From: Clostridiales bacterium
GTDB taxonomy: Bacteria; Bacillota; Clostridia; Oscillospirales; Acutalibacteraceae
Length of the DNA: 64,000 nt
NCBI GenBank assembly: GCA_019416455.1
Contig: DXXG01000028.1
Location: 310,001-374,000 of the forward strand
Direction of reading: 5' to 3'
The notes beneath the pieces are model-generated. The model saw nothing but the letters and a program-made list of their open reading frames with translations. It ran no database searches and was not told the origin of the DNA. The position numbers were made by a program, and so were the translations under genes. Position 1 is the first letter of the stretch. Every line of letters starts with the position of its first letter. Shown one piece after another: positions 41,775 to 50,237 of this stretch.

Positions 41775-42650
41775 ATGAAAAAAGTACGCAAAGCGGTGAT
41801 TCCCGCGGCTGGCCTGGGCACCCGAGTGCTGCCCGCCACCAAAGTGATGCCCAAGGAAATGCTCCCCATCGTGGACAAGCCCGCTATCCAATATATTGTA
41901 GAAGAAGCAGCGGCCGCCGGTATTGAGGATATCCTCATCATCACCAACCGGGGCAAGGGCCTGCTGGAGGACCATTTTGACCGGGCTCCCGAGCTGGAAC
42001 GCCGCCTTTCCGGTGATCCTGCTAAGGAAGCTATTTTGAATGAGATCGTTGGCATCTCCAAACTGGCCAATATTTTCTACGTGCGTCAGAAGGAGACCAA
42101 AGGCCTGGGCCATGCCATTGGCTGCGCTCGGGAATTCGTAGGGGATGAACCTTTTGCCGTCCTTTATGGCGACGACGTGATCCTGGGCGAGGACCCCGCC
42201 TGCGGCCAACTGATGCGAGCATATGAGCAGTTCGGCAGCGGTGTGGTAGGCGTGAAAGAGGTCTCCCGAGAGGCGATCTCCAAGTATTCCTCCCTGAAGG
42301 TAGACCACATCCAGGACAACTATTTCCGCTGCACCGACATGATCGAAAAGCCCAAGCCTGGAGAGGAGCTTTCCCTGTATTCCATTCTGGGCCGGTGCGT
42401 GCTTCCCCCGGAGATCTTCGATATTCTGGACAAGACTCCTCCCGGAGCTGGCGGGGAAATTCAGCTCACCGACGCCATGTGCGCTTTGGCCCGCCGTGAC
42501 GGAATGATCGCCGTGGACTTTACCGGCACCCGCTACGACATGGGCAACAAGCTGGGCATTATGCAGGCCAGCGTGGAAGTGGCTTTGAATCATCCGGAGA
42601 TCGGCAAAGACTTCCGAGCTTACTTGAAAGAGCTTTGCAAGACACTGTAA
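41775..42650 (+). CDS. galU: UTP-glucose-1-phosphate uridylyltransferase
   Basis: UDP-glucose pyrophosphorylase of 291 residues, making the glucose donor for glycans and glycolipids. It starts MKKVRKAVIPAAGLGTRVLP, with the nucleotide loop and TKVMPKEMLPIVDKPAIQY, and has FAVLYGDDVIL, the lysine site MIEKPKPGE, and GEIQLTDAMCALA. AGGAGG precedes the ATG at 41775. It follows the RING gene by 32 bp. Confidence 0.96.
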   Translation: MKKVRKAVIPAAGLGTRVLPATKVMPKEMLPIVDKPAIQYIVEEAAAAGIEDILIITNRGKGLLEDHFDRAPELERRLSGDPAKEAILNEIVGISKLANIFYVRQKETKGLGHAIGCAREFVGDEPFAVLYGDDVILGEDPACGQLMRAYEQFGSGVVGVKEVSREAISKYSSLKVDHIQDNYFRCTDMIEKPKPGEELSLYSILGRCVLPPEIFDILDKTPPGAGGEIQLTDAMCALARRDGMIAVDFTGTRYDMGNKLGIMQASVEVALNHPEIGKDFRAYLKELCKTL

Positions 42651-42660
42651 TAGAGTGAAA

Positions 42661-42689
42661 GGGCTGGCGGAAACCCGCCGGCCTTTTTT
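42661..42689 (+). terminator. Terminator after galU
   Basis: Arms GGCTGGCGG and CCGCCGGCC around AAAC are followed by TTTTTT, just before the NUDIX ribosome site. Confidence 0.75.
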
Positions 42690-42705
42690 GAAAGGTGGAT
42701 TTCCC

Positions 42706-43212
42706 ATGGAACTTTGGGACCTGTACGATGAACAGCGGCGGCTGGTAGGGACCGATCATGTTCGGGGAGAGGAACTCCCGGACAACTGCTTTCACCTGGT
42801 GGTCCATGTGTGGATCAAAAACAGCAACGGAGAATACCTGATCTCCCAGCGCGCCGCTGACCGCCCCACCTTTCCCCTGCTGTGGGAATGTGTAGGCGGG
42901 TCGGTCCTCAAGGGAGAGACCAGTTTGCAGGGCGCTCTCCGCGAGGTCAAGGAGGAAGTGGGGCTTGATCTGGACGCCCGTACCGGAAAAGTGATTTTCA
43001 CCAAGACCCGCAAAACCGTTGGCCAAGTAAAATGCAACGACATCATGGACGTATGGCTGTTTCCCTACGATGGAGAAGTCAACTTGGAGAAAGCCACCAC
43101 CCGGGAAGTATCCCAAACCCGATGGGCCACCTATGAGGACATTCAAAAGCTGTGGGATCAAAACCTGTTCGTTCCAAGCCTGGATTACTTCTTTGAACTG
43201 GGGAATGTGTGA
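42706..43212 (+). CDS. NUDIX hydrolase
   Basis: A 168-residue NUDIX enzyme. The box G-x5-E-x7-REVxEEVG is complete (GSVLKGETSLQGALREVKEE). The N-terminal MELWDLYDEQRRLVGTDHVR resembles isopentenyl-isomerase-like NUDIX proteins of Firmicutes. It hydrolyses a nucleoside diphosphate linked to another group; the substrate is unknown. The ATG at 42706 has AAAGGTGG upstream. Confidence 0.92.
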   Translation: MELWDLYDEQRRLVGTDHVRGEELPDNCFHLVVHVWIKNSNGEYLISQRAADRPTFPLLWECVGGSVLKGETSLQGALREVKEEVGLDLDARTGKVIFTKTRKTVGQVKCNDIMDVWLFPYDGEVNLEKATTREVSQTRWATYEDIQKLWDQNLFVPSLDYFFELGNV

Positions 43213-43246
43213 CAGAGAGCGAATTCTCGTTTTTTCAAGAATTTCC

Positions 43247-43274
43247 TTGACTTTTCCCGGAAGCGTGCTATAAT
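43247..43274 (+). promoter_or_regulatory. sigma-A promoter of the rpsF-ssb-rpsR operon
   Basis: TTGACT (43247-43252) and TATAAT (43269-43274) are 16 bp apart. Confidence 0.75.
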
Positions 43275-43288
43275 ATTTCTGTTTGATT

Positions 43289-43355
43289 TTCGTTAGTCTC
43301 TAACGATTTTTCATCCTTGCTCCGGGACAAACTCAACTGCCCGGGGCCAAAAGAC
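43289..43355 (+). promoter_or_regulatory. Structured leader of rpsF, candidate S6-S18 autoregulatory site
   Basis: Two hairpins lie in the roughly 95-nt leader: CGTTAG/CTAACG, and GCTCCGGG paired with CCCGGGGC. S6-S18 binding to rpsF leaders is known in many bacteria; a match to that motif is not proven here. Confidence 0.35.
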
Positions 43356-43375
43356 CAAAAGGAGGTGCAATACAA

Positions 43376-43786
43376 ATGGCAGAGGGAAAGAACCTGTACG
43401 AGACCGTCATCGTCACTTCCGCCAAGCTGGGGGAAGAAGGTAGCGCTGAGCTCGTAAACAAGTTCAAGGCTCTTATCGCAGAGCACGGTACTGTTGAAAG
43501 TGTTGACGATTGGGGGAAGCGTCGCTTCGCCTATCCCATCGCGAAACAGACCGAGGGTTACTACACCCTGATCAACTTCGAGAGCAATCCTGAGTTTACC
43601 GCCGAACTGGACAGACGGTATCAGATCACCGACGGCATCCTGCGTACCATCATCGTCAAGCGGGACCCCCGTCACGTGAACGCCCTGAAGGCTCAGAAAG
43701 CCCAGAAGGCTGAAGAGAACAACATCGATGTGGAAGCCATTGCCGTGGAAGCCGTTGAGGCTCCCGCTGCGGAATCCGCAGAGTGA
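43376..43786 (+). CDS. rpsF: 30S ribosomal protein S6
   Basis: S6 of 136 residues, longer than the common 95-100 because of a C-terminal extension rich in Ala and Glu (VEAIAVEAVEAPAAESAE). The core has YETVIVTSAKLGEE, GKRRFAYPIAKQTEGYYTLI and ILRTIIVKRDPRHV. It binds S18 on the 30S platform. AAAGGAGGTG precedes the ATG; it is the first gene of rpsF-ssb-rpsR. Confidence 0.97.
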   Translation: MAEGKNLYETVIVTSAKLGEEGSAELVNKFKALIAEHGTVESVDDWGKRRFAYPIAKQTEGYYTLINFESNPEFTAELDRRYQITDGILRTIIVKRDPRHVNALKAQKAQKAEENNIDVEAIAVEAVEAPAAESAE

Positions 43787-43811
43787 TCTTACGGAAAGCG
43801 AGTGCTGAAAA

Positions 43812-44297
43812 ATGCTGAATGTTGCCGCGATCGTGGGAAGGCTCGCCGCTGACCCCGAACTGAGACACACCCCTTCCGGTGTGGCCGTCACGTCCTTTAC
43901 CCTGGCTGTTGACCGCAGCTACGCCAAGGCCGGCACCGAGCGTCAGACCGATTGGATCGACGTAGTAGCTTGGAGATCTACCGCGGAGTTTATCTGCAAG
44001 TACTTCACCAAGGGCCAGTTGATGGCAGTGACCGGTTCCCTGCAAACTCGCAGCTATGAGGACCGCAACGGCAACAAGCGCAAGGCCATGGAGATCGTGG
44101 CCAACGACGTGAGCTTCGTGGGCTCCAAGCGGGACAATGGTTCCGCCGGCGGAGATTATGGCCAGGCCGGATACGGTCAGCCCTCCCCCGCCCCCCAGCA
44201 GCGTCCTTCCGCTTTCAGCGAGCCTGCTCCCGCTTATTCCAGCGGAAGCAGCGAGGATTTTGAAGAGATCCTGGGGGACGACGATCTCCCCTTCTGA
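43812..44297 (+). CDS. ssb: Single-stranded DNA-binding protein
   Basis: SSB of 161 residues: OB-fold (MLNVAAIVGRLAADPELRHT, DWIDVVAWRSTAEFICKYF, KGQLMAVTGSLQTRSYED), a low-complexity Gly/Pro/Ala linker, and the conserved acidic tip DDDLPF that docks partner proteins. It is a standard replication and repair SSB within the rpsF-ssb-rpsR operon. Confidence 0.97.
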   Translation: MLNVAAIVGRLAADPELRHTPSGVAVTSFTLAVDRSYAKAGTERQTDWIDVVAWRSTAEFICKYFTKGQLMAVTGSLQTRSYEDRNGNKRKAMEIVANDVSFVGSKRDNGSAGGDYGQAGYGQPSPAPQQRPSAFSEPAPAYSSGSSEDFEEILGDDDLPF

Positions 44298-44353
44298 TGG
44301 CTTTCACCGGAAGAAACCTCTTCACCTAAATTTTGTAAAGGAGGCTTTTTGGC

Positions 44354-44605
44354 ATGGCTGATAGACCCGAAAGAGAAGTCCGCCGCGGCGGGCGCAAGGG
44401 ACGCAAAAAGGTGTGCAGCTTCTGCGTGGACAGAGCTGAGTTCATCGATTACAAGGACGTGGCCAAGCTGCGCCGTTTCATCTCCGAGAGAGGCAAGATC
44501 CTCCCCCGTCGTGTGACCGGCACCTGCGCGTATCATCAGCGCGCTCTGACTGTGGCCATCAAGCGCGCCCGTCATCTGGCGCTGCTGCCCTATACCAGCG
44601 ATTGA
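44354..44605 (+). CDS. rpsR: 30S ribosomal protein S18
   Basis: S18 of 83 residues with the family core FIDYKDVAKLRRFISERGKI and TGTCAYHQRALTVAIKRARH, ending LLPYTSD. The cysteines at CSFC match the zinc-type S18. GGAGG precedes the ATG. Confidence 0.97.
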   Translation: MADRPEREVRRGGRKGRKKVCSFCVDRAEFIDYKDVAKLRRFISERGKILPRRVTGTCAYHQRALTVAIKRARHLALLPYTSD

Positions 44606-44625
44606 TTTTTCGTTGAGAAAATCAG

Positions 44626-44664
44626 GAGACTTTCCGCTTTTGCGGAAGGTCTCTTTTCTCTTTT
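44626..44664 (+). terminator. Terminator after rpsR
   Basis: Arms GAGACTTTCCGC and GCGGAAGGTCTC around TTTT are followed by TTTTCTCTTTT. Confidence 0.85.
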
Positions 44665-44685
44665 ATCCCACAGAAAGGACCGCCT

Positions 44686-45486
44686 ATGAAATACTTTGAC
44701 ACCCACATTCACTTTTTCCCGGACAAGCTGGCCGGAAAAGCCCTTCCCCACCTGCGGGAGATCAGCAAATGCGAAACTTTCAGTGACGGCACCAGGGCTG
44801 GCACTCTGAAAAACATGGAGAAATGGGGCTGCGCCGGCGGTATGACCCTGCACATCGCCACCAACGCTCACCAGCAGACTTCCGTCAACGATTTCGCCAA
44901 GGAATCCCAGCACGACAACATCTATTGCTTCGGCAGCGTGTACCCCTTCGCCGAGAACGCCTTGGAGGAGCTGCGCCGGATCAAGGATATGGGGCTTTAC
45001 GGCATCAAGCTCCACCCGGACTACCAGGAGTTCTTCATCGGGGACGATGCCGCTATGCCCATTTACGAGGAAGCAGAACGTCTGGGACTGACCATCGCCT
45101 TCCATACCGGACGAGATCCTTATTCTCCCCACTTGGTCCACTGCCCTCCCGATGTACTGGGAAAGATTGCCGACCTGTTCCCCAGATTGACCATTATCGC
45201 TGCCCATATGGGTGGCATGGAGATGCCCCAGGAAGCGGCCAAGCATCTGGCGGGAAAGAAAAACGTGTACTTTGACACCGCTTTCGCCTCTCATTTTTTG
45301 AACGCTCAGGAACTTACCGAGCTGATCCATCTCCACGGAGCAGACAAGGTGCTTTTCGCCACTGACTGTCCCTGGAGCACCCTTCCTGATGAGAAAGCTT
45401 TGCTGGACGCTGCTGACCTGACGGAGTCGGAGCGGGAACAGATCGCCTATGGCAACGCGGAACGGCTTTTCGGCATCATTGTTTGA
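44686..45486 (+). CDS. Amidohydrolase family (AmdhD2-like) metal-dependent hydrolase
   Basis: A 266-residue TIM-barrel hydrolase of the amidohydrolase-2 family. Metal-site motifs are FDTHIHFFPDKLAG near the N-terminus, GIKLHPDYQEFF, IAFHTGRDPYSP, IAAHMGGMEMP and LFATDCPWS. The substrate is unknown; relatives decarboxylate or hydrolyse cyclic acids. It stands alone behind the rpsR terminator. Confidence 0.85.
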   Translation: MKYFDTHIHFFPDKLAGKALPHLREISKCETFSDGTRAGTLKNMEKWGCAGGMTLHIATNAHQQTSVNDFAKESQHDNIYCFGSVYPFAENALEELRRIKDMGLYGIKLHPDYQEFFIGDDAAMPIYEEAERLGLTIAFHTGRDPYSPHLVHCPPDVLGKIADLFPRLTIIAAHMGGMEMPQEAAKHLAGKKNVYFDTAFASHFLNAQELTELIHLHGADKVLFATDCPWSTLPDEKALLDAADLTESEREQIAYGNAERLFGIIV

Positions 45487-45544
45487 CTTTTCCCCGAAAA
45501 ACGGGTAGAATAAGAGAAACTCTCCCGTGAAAAGGAGCCAAGTC

Positions 45545-45952
45545 ATGAAGAAAGCATTTTCTTTGCTGCTTGCCGCAGCTTTGTGTGTCCTGTGCGCTGG
45601 GTGTACCCAGCCGGACTCCCAAACCCTGGACCTGTACCAAGGCTATGGAAATAATTTAAAATTGATTCACCTCAATGCCAGCTCCGCCGCAAAGCAGGAG
45701 CGGATGAACGCTTTTGCTCAGGTGTTGGAGGATTCCCAGCCTCTGGACAAGGATTTTTCCCTGTTCGCCTACTACCCGGACTACTGCCTGGAACTGAAAA
45801 CGGCTGGTCAGGCATCCCGTGTAGCAGTGGTGGACGTGAACGGGGAATACATCGACTTCTATTACGTGGGAGAGGATGTGGCGGCCGAGCCGCAGCTGTA
45901 CCGTTCCAATGTAACAGCAGATCAGTTCCGCAAGCTGGTGCATCAAAGTTAA
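45545..45952 (+). CDS. Small lipoprotein, function unknown
   Basis: A 135-residue protein with a lipoprotein signal: MKKAFSLLLAAALCVLCAGC, where LCAGC is a good lipobox with the lipidated cysteine at 20. The mature part has no motif I know; it includes YYPDYCLELKTAGQAS and VNGEYIDFYYVGE. AAAGGAG precedes the ATG at 45545. It is 58 bp after the amidohydrolase gene. Confidence 0.8.
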   Translation: MKKAFSLLLAAALCVLCAGCTQPDSQTLDLYQGYGNNLKLIHLNASSAAKQERMNAFAQVLEDSQPLDKDFSLFAYYPDYCLELKTAGQASRVAVVDVNGEYIDFYYVGEDVAAEPQLYRSNVTADQFRKLVHQS

Positions 45953-45968
45953 GTCGTAAATACGTGCA

Positions 45969-46003
45969 AAAAGGGCTGTTGCTATTGGCAACGGCCCTTT
46001 TTT
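45969..46003 (+). terminator. Terminator after the lipoprotein gene
   Basis: Arms AAAAGGGCTGTTGC and GCAACGGCCCTTTT around TATTG are followed by a T-run. Confidence 0.85.
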
Positions 46004-46063
46004 ACGAAAATCTCCTAGGGGGACCTTCCCCCCCACCTTTCTCAAACTAGCGTTTGCTTGACT

Positions 46064-46591
46064 CTAACATTTCAGATTCCCAGCGATATCGCGAAGGATA
46101 TCTCCCTCTACTCGTTCCAGCTTGCCGCCGCAAGGGCAGCGGTAGCGTTCCGGGTGCTTTACCGCTTTTGACATGCGCCGCCGGGGGATCACCGCTCCAC
46201 ACGACTTGCACTTGAGAAAATATTTCACCGAGTCTTGACGCAACCGCTGAGGCTGACCTTCCAAAGTCACGGTCCTCTGAATGTCCAGTTCCAAGGCTTC
46301 CCCGGCTTTGGCGGCGTAAGCTTTCCAACGCTTCCCGTGATTCAAGCAGTCATAGCAGGTGTGGAGGAGTTCGTGGACCAAAGTGGTGCGCACCAGCTCC
46401 TGATCCTCTAAAATGAAAGAGGAGACCTGGATGGTGAACACTCCATCTTTGCGGACACAGCAGCCTAACCTCCGCTGAGCCCGGGTATTCACTTCCACCT
46501 GAGGGACAATTTCCCGGGAAATGGGGATTCCCAGGCTTAGAAGGGCTTTCTCCTGCTCCAGCAGCATGGCGTCCAATTCCTGCTGTGTCAT
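46064..46591 (-). CDS. SprT-like zinc metalloprotease-fold protein
   Basis: A 175-residue SprT-like protein. The zinc motif is HELLHTCYDCLNHGKRWKA (HExxH plus the downstream His). A C-terminal zinc ribbon, CKSCGAVIPRRR then CPCGGKL, follows. Relatives include DNA-protein crosslink proteases, but activity in bacterial members is unproven. AAAGGAGGGG precedes the ATG at 46591. Confidence 0.88.
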   Translation of the reverse strand: MTQQELDAMLLEQEKALLSLGIPISREIVPQVEVNTRAQRRLGCCVRKDGVFTIQVSSFILEDQELVRTTLVHELLHTCYDCLNHGKRWKAYAAKAGEALELDIQRTVTLEGQPQRLRQDSVKYFLKCKSCGAVIPRRRMSKAVKHPERYRCPCGGKLERVEGDILRDIAGNLKC

Positions 46592-46642
46592 GCCATCCCC
46601 TCCTTTCGCCGTTTTAGGATACACCTATTCCCCGAAAAACAC

Positions 46643-46676
46643 AAGAGGGACGCCCTTTGAAGAGCATCCCTCTTAT
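46643..46676 (-). terminator. Terminator after the GH3 gene
   Basis: The minus-strand arms AAGAGGGA and TCCCTCTT are followed by GTGTTTTTC, 13 bp after the stop. Confidence 0.7.
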
Positions 46677-46688
46677 GAAAAGCAATGG

Positions 46689-49148
46689 TCAACCCGCTAA
46701 CTTCTTTGCCATCATAACCACCCGCTGAGCGCAGTCCACCAGATCCTCACGGGTGATGTGGTATTTGTGATTCTCGTCGCGGAGCGCATCCATCAAGTCC
46801 TTGTAGTCGATGGGACTTCCGGGCATCAGGATATCGTTCCCCGCTTTAATGGTCCCGGAAGCGCAGGCAGGGGGATACTTCGTCTTCATGGCGCCTGCCA
46901 TAGCGGACACCACCCAGTCAGTCATCACCATACCCTGGAAGCCCCATTCCTCACGGAGCGCTGTCATGACAAGCTCACGGCGCTGAGAGGTATGCTCTCC
47001 GTTAAGTAGATTGTAGGAGGTCATCAAGGCGTGGGGCTGTGCCTCTTCCACAGCAATCTGGAAGCCCTTCAGGTAAATGTCCCGCAGGGCCCGCTCACTG
47101 ACGATGCTGTTGGAGAGCATTCGATTGGTCTCCTGATTGTTGCAGGCGTAATGCTTGATTGTAACACCACGGCCGGGATGAGCCTGGACTCCTTGCGTCA
47201 GAGCGGCAGTGATCTTACCGCTGATGAAGGGGTCCTCGGAGTAGTACTCGAAGTTGCGGCCACACAGAGGCAACCGGTGAATGTTCAGAGCGGGAGCCAG
47301 CCACAGGTGGACCCCAAAGCGCTCCATCTCTTCGCCGATCATATCGCCGCACTGGCGGCAGAGGTCCAAGTTCCAGCTCTGGGCCAAAGCCGTACCGATG
47401 GGCATGGCGGAGCAGTACTGATGGAGCACCTCGCCCTTTCGGTCGGGCTGCTGCTGTCCCATAGCACCCAAACCAGCAGCCATGTCGTCATCCAGAAACT
47501 CAGCGAACCCGGCAGGCAAGGACATCTCCAAGGGGTAGACTCCATTCTCGTCCTTGCCGTAGTCTTTGTTCAAACGCAGTCCCGCAGGGCCGTCTGCCAT
47601 GACCAGCACCGGAAGTCCCTTGTCCTCAAAAAGGCTGGTGGTCTCGCCAGCAGCGCCTACCACCCGCATGCCCGCGTTGCCTACGAAACTCTTGCTGCCC
47701 TCGTCCTGGAAGCCGCCCAAACAGATGTAGGCCAGCTCCTCATCAGACAAAGACGCCACCAAGTCTTTTACCTCGGCGGCCACTTCTGACAACGCGTCAA
47801 CAGGCCGGGGAACGTAATCCTCCCCCTTGACGGTATACACAGGCGCGGCTGCCATCTCCTGAGCCTCCCCTTGGTAAGTAAAGGGCTTAGTTTCCGGTTT
47901 CCAGTCCTGGAAATCAGGCTTGCCGCCGATGTGGCTCAGCTGGCGTACCTGGATGGAATCCTGCAAACGTACCACTCCGCAGATGTGAGTATCCCGACTG
48001 GAAGTACCCAGCCGAAGTATGTAGTCCCCCGCCTCCAGGATCTGGCAGGCAGTGTCGTCATCAAAGGAAGAAAGGTCTTCCAGAGAGAAGGTCAAAGCCA
48101 ATGTCTCTTCCTGGCCAGGGGCAAGCTCTCCAGTTTTCGCGAAAGCAGCCAGCACCTGGTAAGGCTGGTCCAACTTCCCGGCAGGCACAGACACATACAG
48201 CTGAGCCACCTCTTTGCCCAAAGCGTTACCGGTATTGTTCACCGGTACTTTGACGCTTACCTGAGTGCCGGCAACTGTCACCTGAGGCTGACCCAAAGCG
48301 AAAGTGGTGTACCCCAAGCCGTACCCAAAGGGAAACAAAGGAGTCTTGTCCACCGAATCAAAATACCGGTAGCCAACGTAAATTCCTTCTTTGTAGCGAG
48401 TATCGTCCATCTGGGCGAAATCACCCACCTTGCAGTAATCCTCCCATTTGGCCCAGGTGGAGGCCAGCTTTCCGGAAGGATAAGCTTTCCCCAAGATCAC
48501 GTCTGCTAAGGAATCTCCCAAGGTCATACCGGTCTGGGAAAGCAGCAGGATGTTCTCGACCTCCATTACTGGAGTCAGGTCCACCACGCCGCCCACGTTG
48601 AGCACCAGCAGGAAGTTTTTATACTTTTTTCGGGCCGCCAGAATATCCCGGATCTCGGACTGGGTCAGCTCAAAGTCTCCGGGAGCGGGCGCGCGGTCAG
48701 AACCCTCGCCGGAAATGCGTCCCAGCACGAACACAGCCGTATCCCCTTCCCCATCCATGGGCAGGTCATATTCCGGTTCAGGCATAACGGCGCCCATACC
48801 CAGCATAATGGCAGGCACGCCCATCTCCTTTGCCTTGGCTTTGATCCCGGCTACAAAGTCCTTGTAGGCTTCCTGACGAAGCCGACTGTATCCTTCCAGC
48901 CAAGACTTGGTGGTAACGGTAAATCCGGCATTTTCCAAGCCTTCCTCTACTGTGGTGTAATGACGCACATTCACGTCACCGGAGCCTGTGCCGCCCTTGA
49001 TCGTCTCACGAGCGCCACTGCCGTACAGCGCTACCTTTCCCGGCGCCTTCAAGGGAAAAGTGCCATCGCTTTTCAAAAGAACCATGCACTCCGGGGCAAG
49101 TCCTCGCAGCAACTGACCGTGTTTTACTTCATACTCGTAAAGTTCCAT
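46689..49148 (-). CDS. Circularly permuted GH3 beta-glucosidase
   Basis: An 819-residue glycoside hydrolase family 3 enzyme in reversed domain order. The alpha/beta sandwich (LKSDGTFPLKAPGKVALYGS, GKLASTWAKWEDY) comes first, then an Fn3-like part (VAQLYVSVPAGKLDQPYQV) around 300-370. The catalytic TIM barrel is last (about 450-819), with the nucleophile Asp in MVMTDWVVSAM. There is no signal peptide, so it acts in the cytosol, probably on imported beta-glucosides. AGAAGGAGG precedes the ATG at 49148. Confidence 0.9.
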   Translation of the reverse strand: MELYEYEVKHGQLLRGLAPECMVLLKSDGTFPLKAPGKVALYGSGARETIKGGTGSGDVNVRHYTTVEEGLENAGFTVTTKSWLEGYSRLRQEAYKDFVAGIKAKAKEMGVPAIMLGMGAVMPEPEYDLPMDGEGDTAVFVLGRISGEGSDRAPAPGDFELTQSEIRDILAARKKYKNFLLVLNVGGVVDLTPVMEVENILLLSQTGMTLGDSLADVILGKAYPSGKLASTWAKWEDYCKVGDFAQMDDTRYKEGIYVGYRYFDSVDKTPLFPFGYGLGYTTFALGQPQVTVAGTQVSVKVPVNNTGNALGKEVAQLYVSVPAGKLDQPYQVLAAFAKTGELAPGQEETLALTFSLEDLSSFDDDTACQILEAGDYILRLGTSSRDTHICGVVRLQDSIQVRQLSHIGGKPDFQDWKPETKPFTYQGEAQEMAAAPVYTVKGEDYVPRPVDALSEVAAEVKDLVASLSDEELAYICLGGFQDEGSKSFVGNAGMRVVGAAGETTSLFEDKGLPVLVMADGPAGLRLNKDYGKDENGVYPLEMSLPAGFAEFLDDDMAAGLGAMGQQQPDRKGEVLHQYCSAMPIGTALAQSWNLDLCRQCGDMIGEEMERFGVHLWLAPALNIHRLPLCGRNFEYYSEDPFISGKITAALTQGVQAHPGRGVTIKHYACNNQETNRMLSNSIVSERALRDIYLKGFQIAVEEAQPHALMTSYNLLNGEHTSQRRELVMTALREEWGFQGMVMTDWVVSAMAGAMKTKYPPACASGTIKAGNDILMPGSPIDYKDLMDALRDENHKYHITREDLVDCAQRVVMMAKKLAG

Positions 49149-49228
49149 AGGTTCCTCCTTCTCGCCGCCTGAATGATCCGGCAAATTCTTTTTCTATAAT
49201 ATTATATCGAAAACAAACAGAATACAAG

Positions 49229-49260
49229 AACACCCTGCGTTTTCATGCAGGGTGTTTTTT
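49229..49260. terminator. Terminator-like hairpin before the GH3 gene
   Basis: Arms AACACCCTGC and GCAGGGTGTT with T6 on the plus strand; the minus strand has only weak T content. It separates the tRNA unit from the GH3 gene. Confidence 0.55.
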
Positions 49261-49310
49261 AGCCAACACGGAAAGTGAAAACTGAACAAAATTGAAACCA
49301 AAACACGGGC

Positions 49311-49352
49311 AAAAAAAATTCGCGAACCACATAAAAGTGTGATTCGCGAATT
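49311..49352 (-). terminator. Terminator after tRNA-Ile
   Basis: The minus-strand arms AATTCGCGAATCACA and TGTGGTTCGCGAATT are followed by an eight-T run. Confidence 0.85.
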
Positions 49353-49371
49353 GGGCGCAGCGTCACGCTGC

Positions 49372-49448
49372 TGGTGGACCATCAGGGACTCGAACCCCGG
49401 ACCGATCGGTTATGAGCCGACTGCTCTAACCAACTGAGCTAATGGTCC
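49372..49448 (-). tRNA. tRNA-Ile (anticodon CAU, lysidine type)
   Basis: A 77-nt cloverleaf with acceptor GGACCAT/ATGGTCC, D-arm AGCTCAGTTGGTTAGAGC, anticodon loop CTCATAA, and T-arm loop GGTTCGAGTCC. CCA is encoded. The CTCATAACCG anticodon context matches the minor isoleucine tRNA rather than methionine tRNAs, so C34 would be changed to lysidine by TilS to read AUA. Confidence 0.9.
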
Positions 49449-49465
49449 CTTTCCTTAACTAAAAT

Positions 49466-49494
49466 ATAATAGCATGGATCCTCCCATTTGGCAA
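49466..49494 (-). promoter_or_regulatory. sigma-A promoter of tRNA-Ile
   Basis: TTGCCA (49489-49494) and TATTAT (49466-49471) on the minus strand are 17 bp apart, about 10 bp before the mature 5' end region. Confidence 0.7.
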
Positions 49495-49527
49495 GAGAAT
49501 CGTGAATATTTCTTCCTCTAAAACAGT

Positions 49528-50163
49528 TTACGCCTTCTGGGGACGACGCAGGTGAAAACGCTGCACCTGATCGATGAGGAACGAGGAAAGAGTTACCGTC
49601 ACCACAGAAAAGGCAATACGGCTAATAGGAATATAGGTCAGAGAAAGGGCCAGAACCGTCAGGTCCGTAAAAAGATAGGCCATAGAAAGCCGCAGATGGG
49701 TCACTTTGGAGATCACCAGCGCCAAAGCGTCGTCCCCACCGCTGGATCCACCCTGGCGCACGATAAGCCCCACACCGATCCCCACAAACAGACCTCCTAA
49801 AATGGCCGCAGCCAATGGATACGCGGAAAGATCAGGCAGCATGGGAGGAAACTGCTCCCACAGTTTGTAAAACAGCGAAACACTGAGCGTGGAAATAATG
49901 GACGTGCGGATGAACATCCCGCCCAGGTATTTAAACGCCAGCAGATAGCAAAGAATATCCAGCACCGGTGTAATGTATGCAGGGGAAATCCCCAGCCAGT
50001 GTTCCACCAGCAGCATAGCCCCGATCACGCCACCCTCAGTGATGCCGGTCTGCTGATGGATGTTGTGGATGCCGAAGGAGCAGATGGCCGCTCCCAAGAC
50101 GATCCACCAGATTTTCTGCCAGGAAAGTCCTTCCAACAGCTTTCCCGGATGTAAGGTACGCAC
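49528..50163 (-). CDS. YitT family membrane protein
   Basis: A 211-residue membrane protein with about five spans (IWWIVLGAAICSFGIHNI, AILGGLFVGIGVGLIV, LTVLALSLTYIPISRI) and the YitT motif VRQGGSSGGDDALALVISK. It lacks the usual C-terminal DUF2179 domain. Its substrate is unknown. The GTG start at 50163 has AGGAGG 7 nt upstream. It is controlled by the divergent MerR gene through a classic MerR promoter. Confidence 0.85.
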   Translation of the reverse strand: MRTLHPGKLLEGLSWQKIWWIVLGAAICSFGIHNIHQQTGITEGGVIGAMLLVEHWLGISPAYITPVLDILCYLLAFKYLGGMFIRTSIISTLSVSLFYKLWEQFPPMLPDLSAYPLAAAILGGLFVGIGVGLIVRQGGSSGGDDALALVISKVTHLRLSMAYLFTDLTVLALSLTYIPISRIAFSVVTVTLSSFLIDQVQRFHLRRPQKA

Positions 50164-50197
50164 GATAACGCCTCCTTGTAATTTTCCTTTCAATGAC

Positions 50198-50229
50198 TAT
50201 AATAAAGGATATAGTAACTATATTGTCAA
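50198..50229. promoter_or_regulatory. MerR-type divergent promoter with dyad operator
   Basis: Minus strand: TTGACA (50224-50229), a 19-bp spacer, then TATTAT (50199-50204). A perfect dyad ATATAGT-A-ACTATAT (50209-50223) lies in the spacer, the hallmark of MerR-activated promoters. Plus strand: TATAAT at 50198-50203 with TTGTAA 16 bp upstream would start transcription inside the dyad, so the regulator would repress itself. Confidence 0.75.
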
Positions 50230-50237
50230 GGTGCATC

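Noticed and set aside
43289..43355. T-box or other riboswitch in the rpsF leader
   Set aside because: No T-box sequence or known aptamer is visible; ribosomal-protein binding is more likely.
49194..49382. 62-codon minus-strand frame
   Set aside because: It lies over two hairpin terminators and the tRNA 3' end and has no ribosome site.
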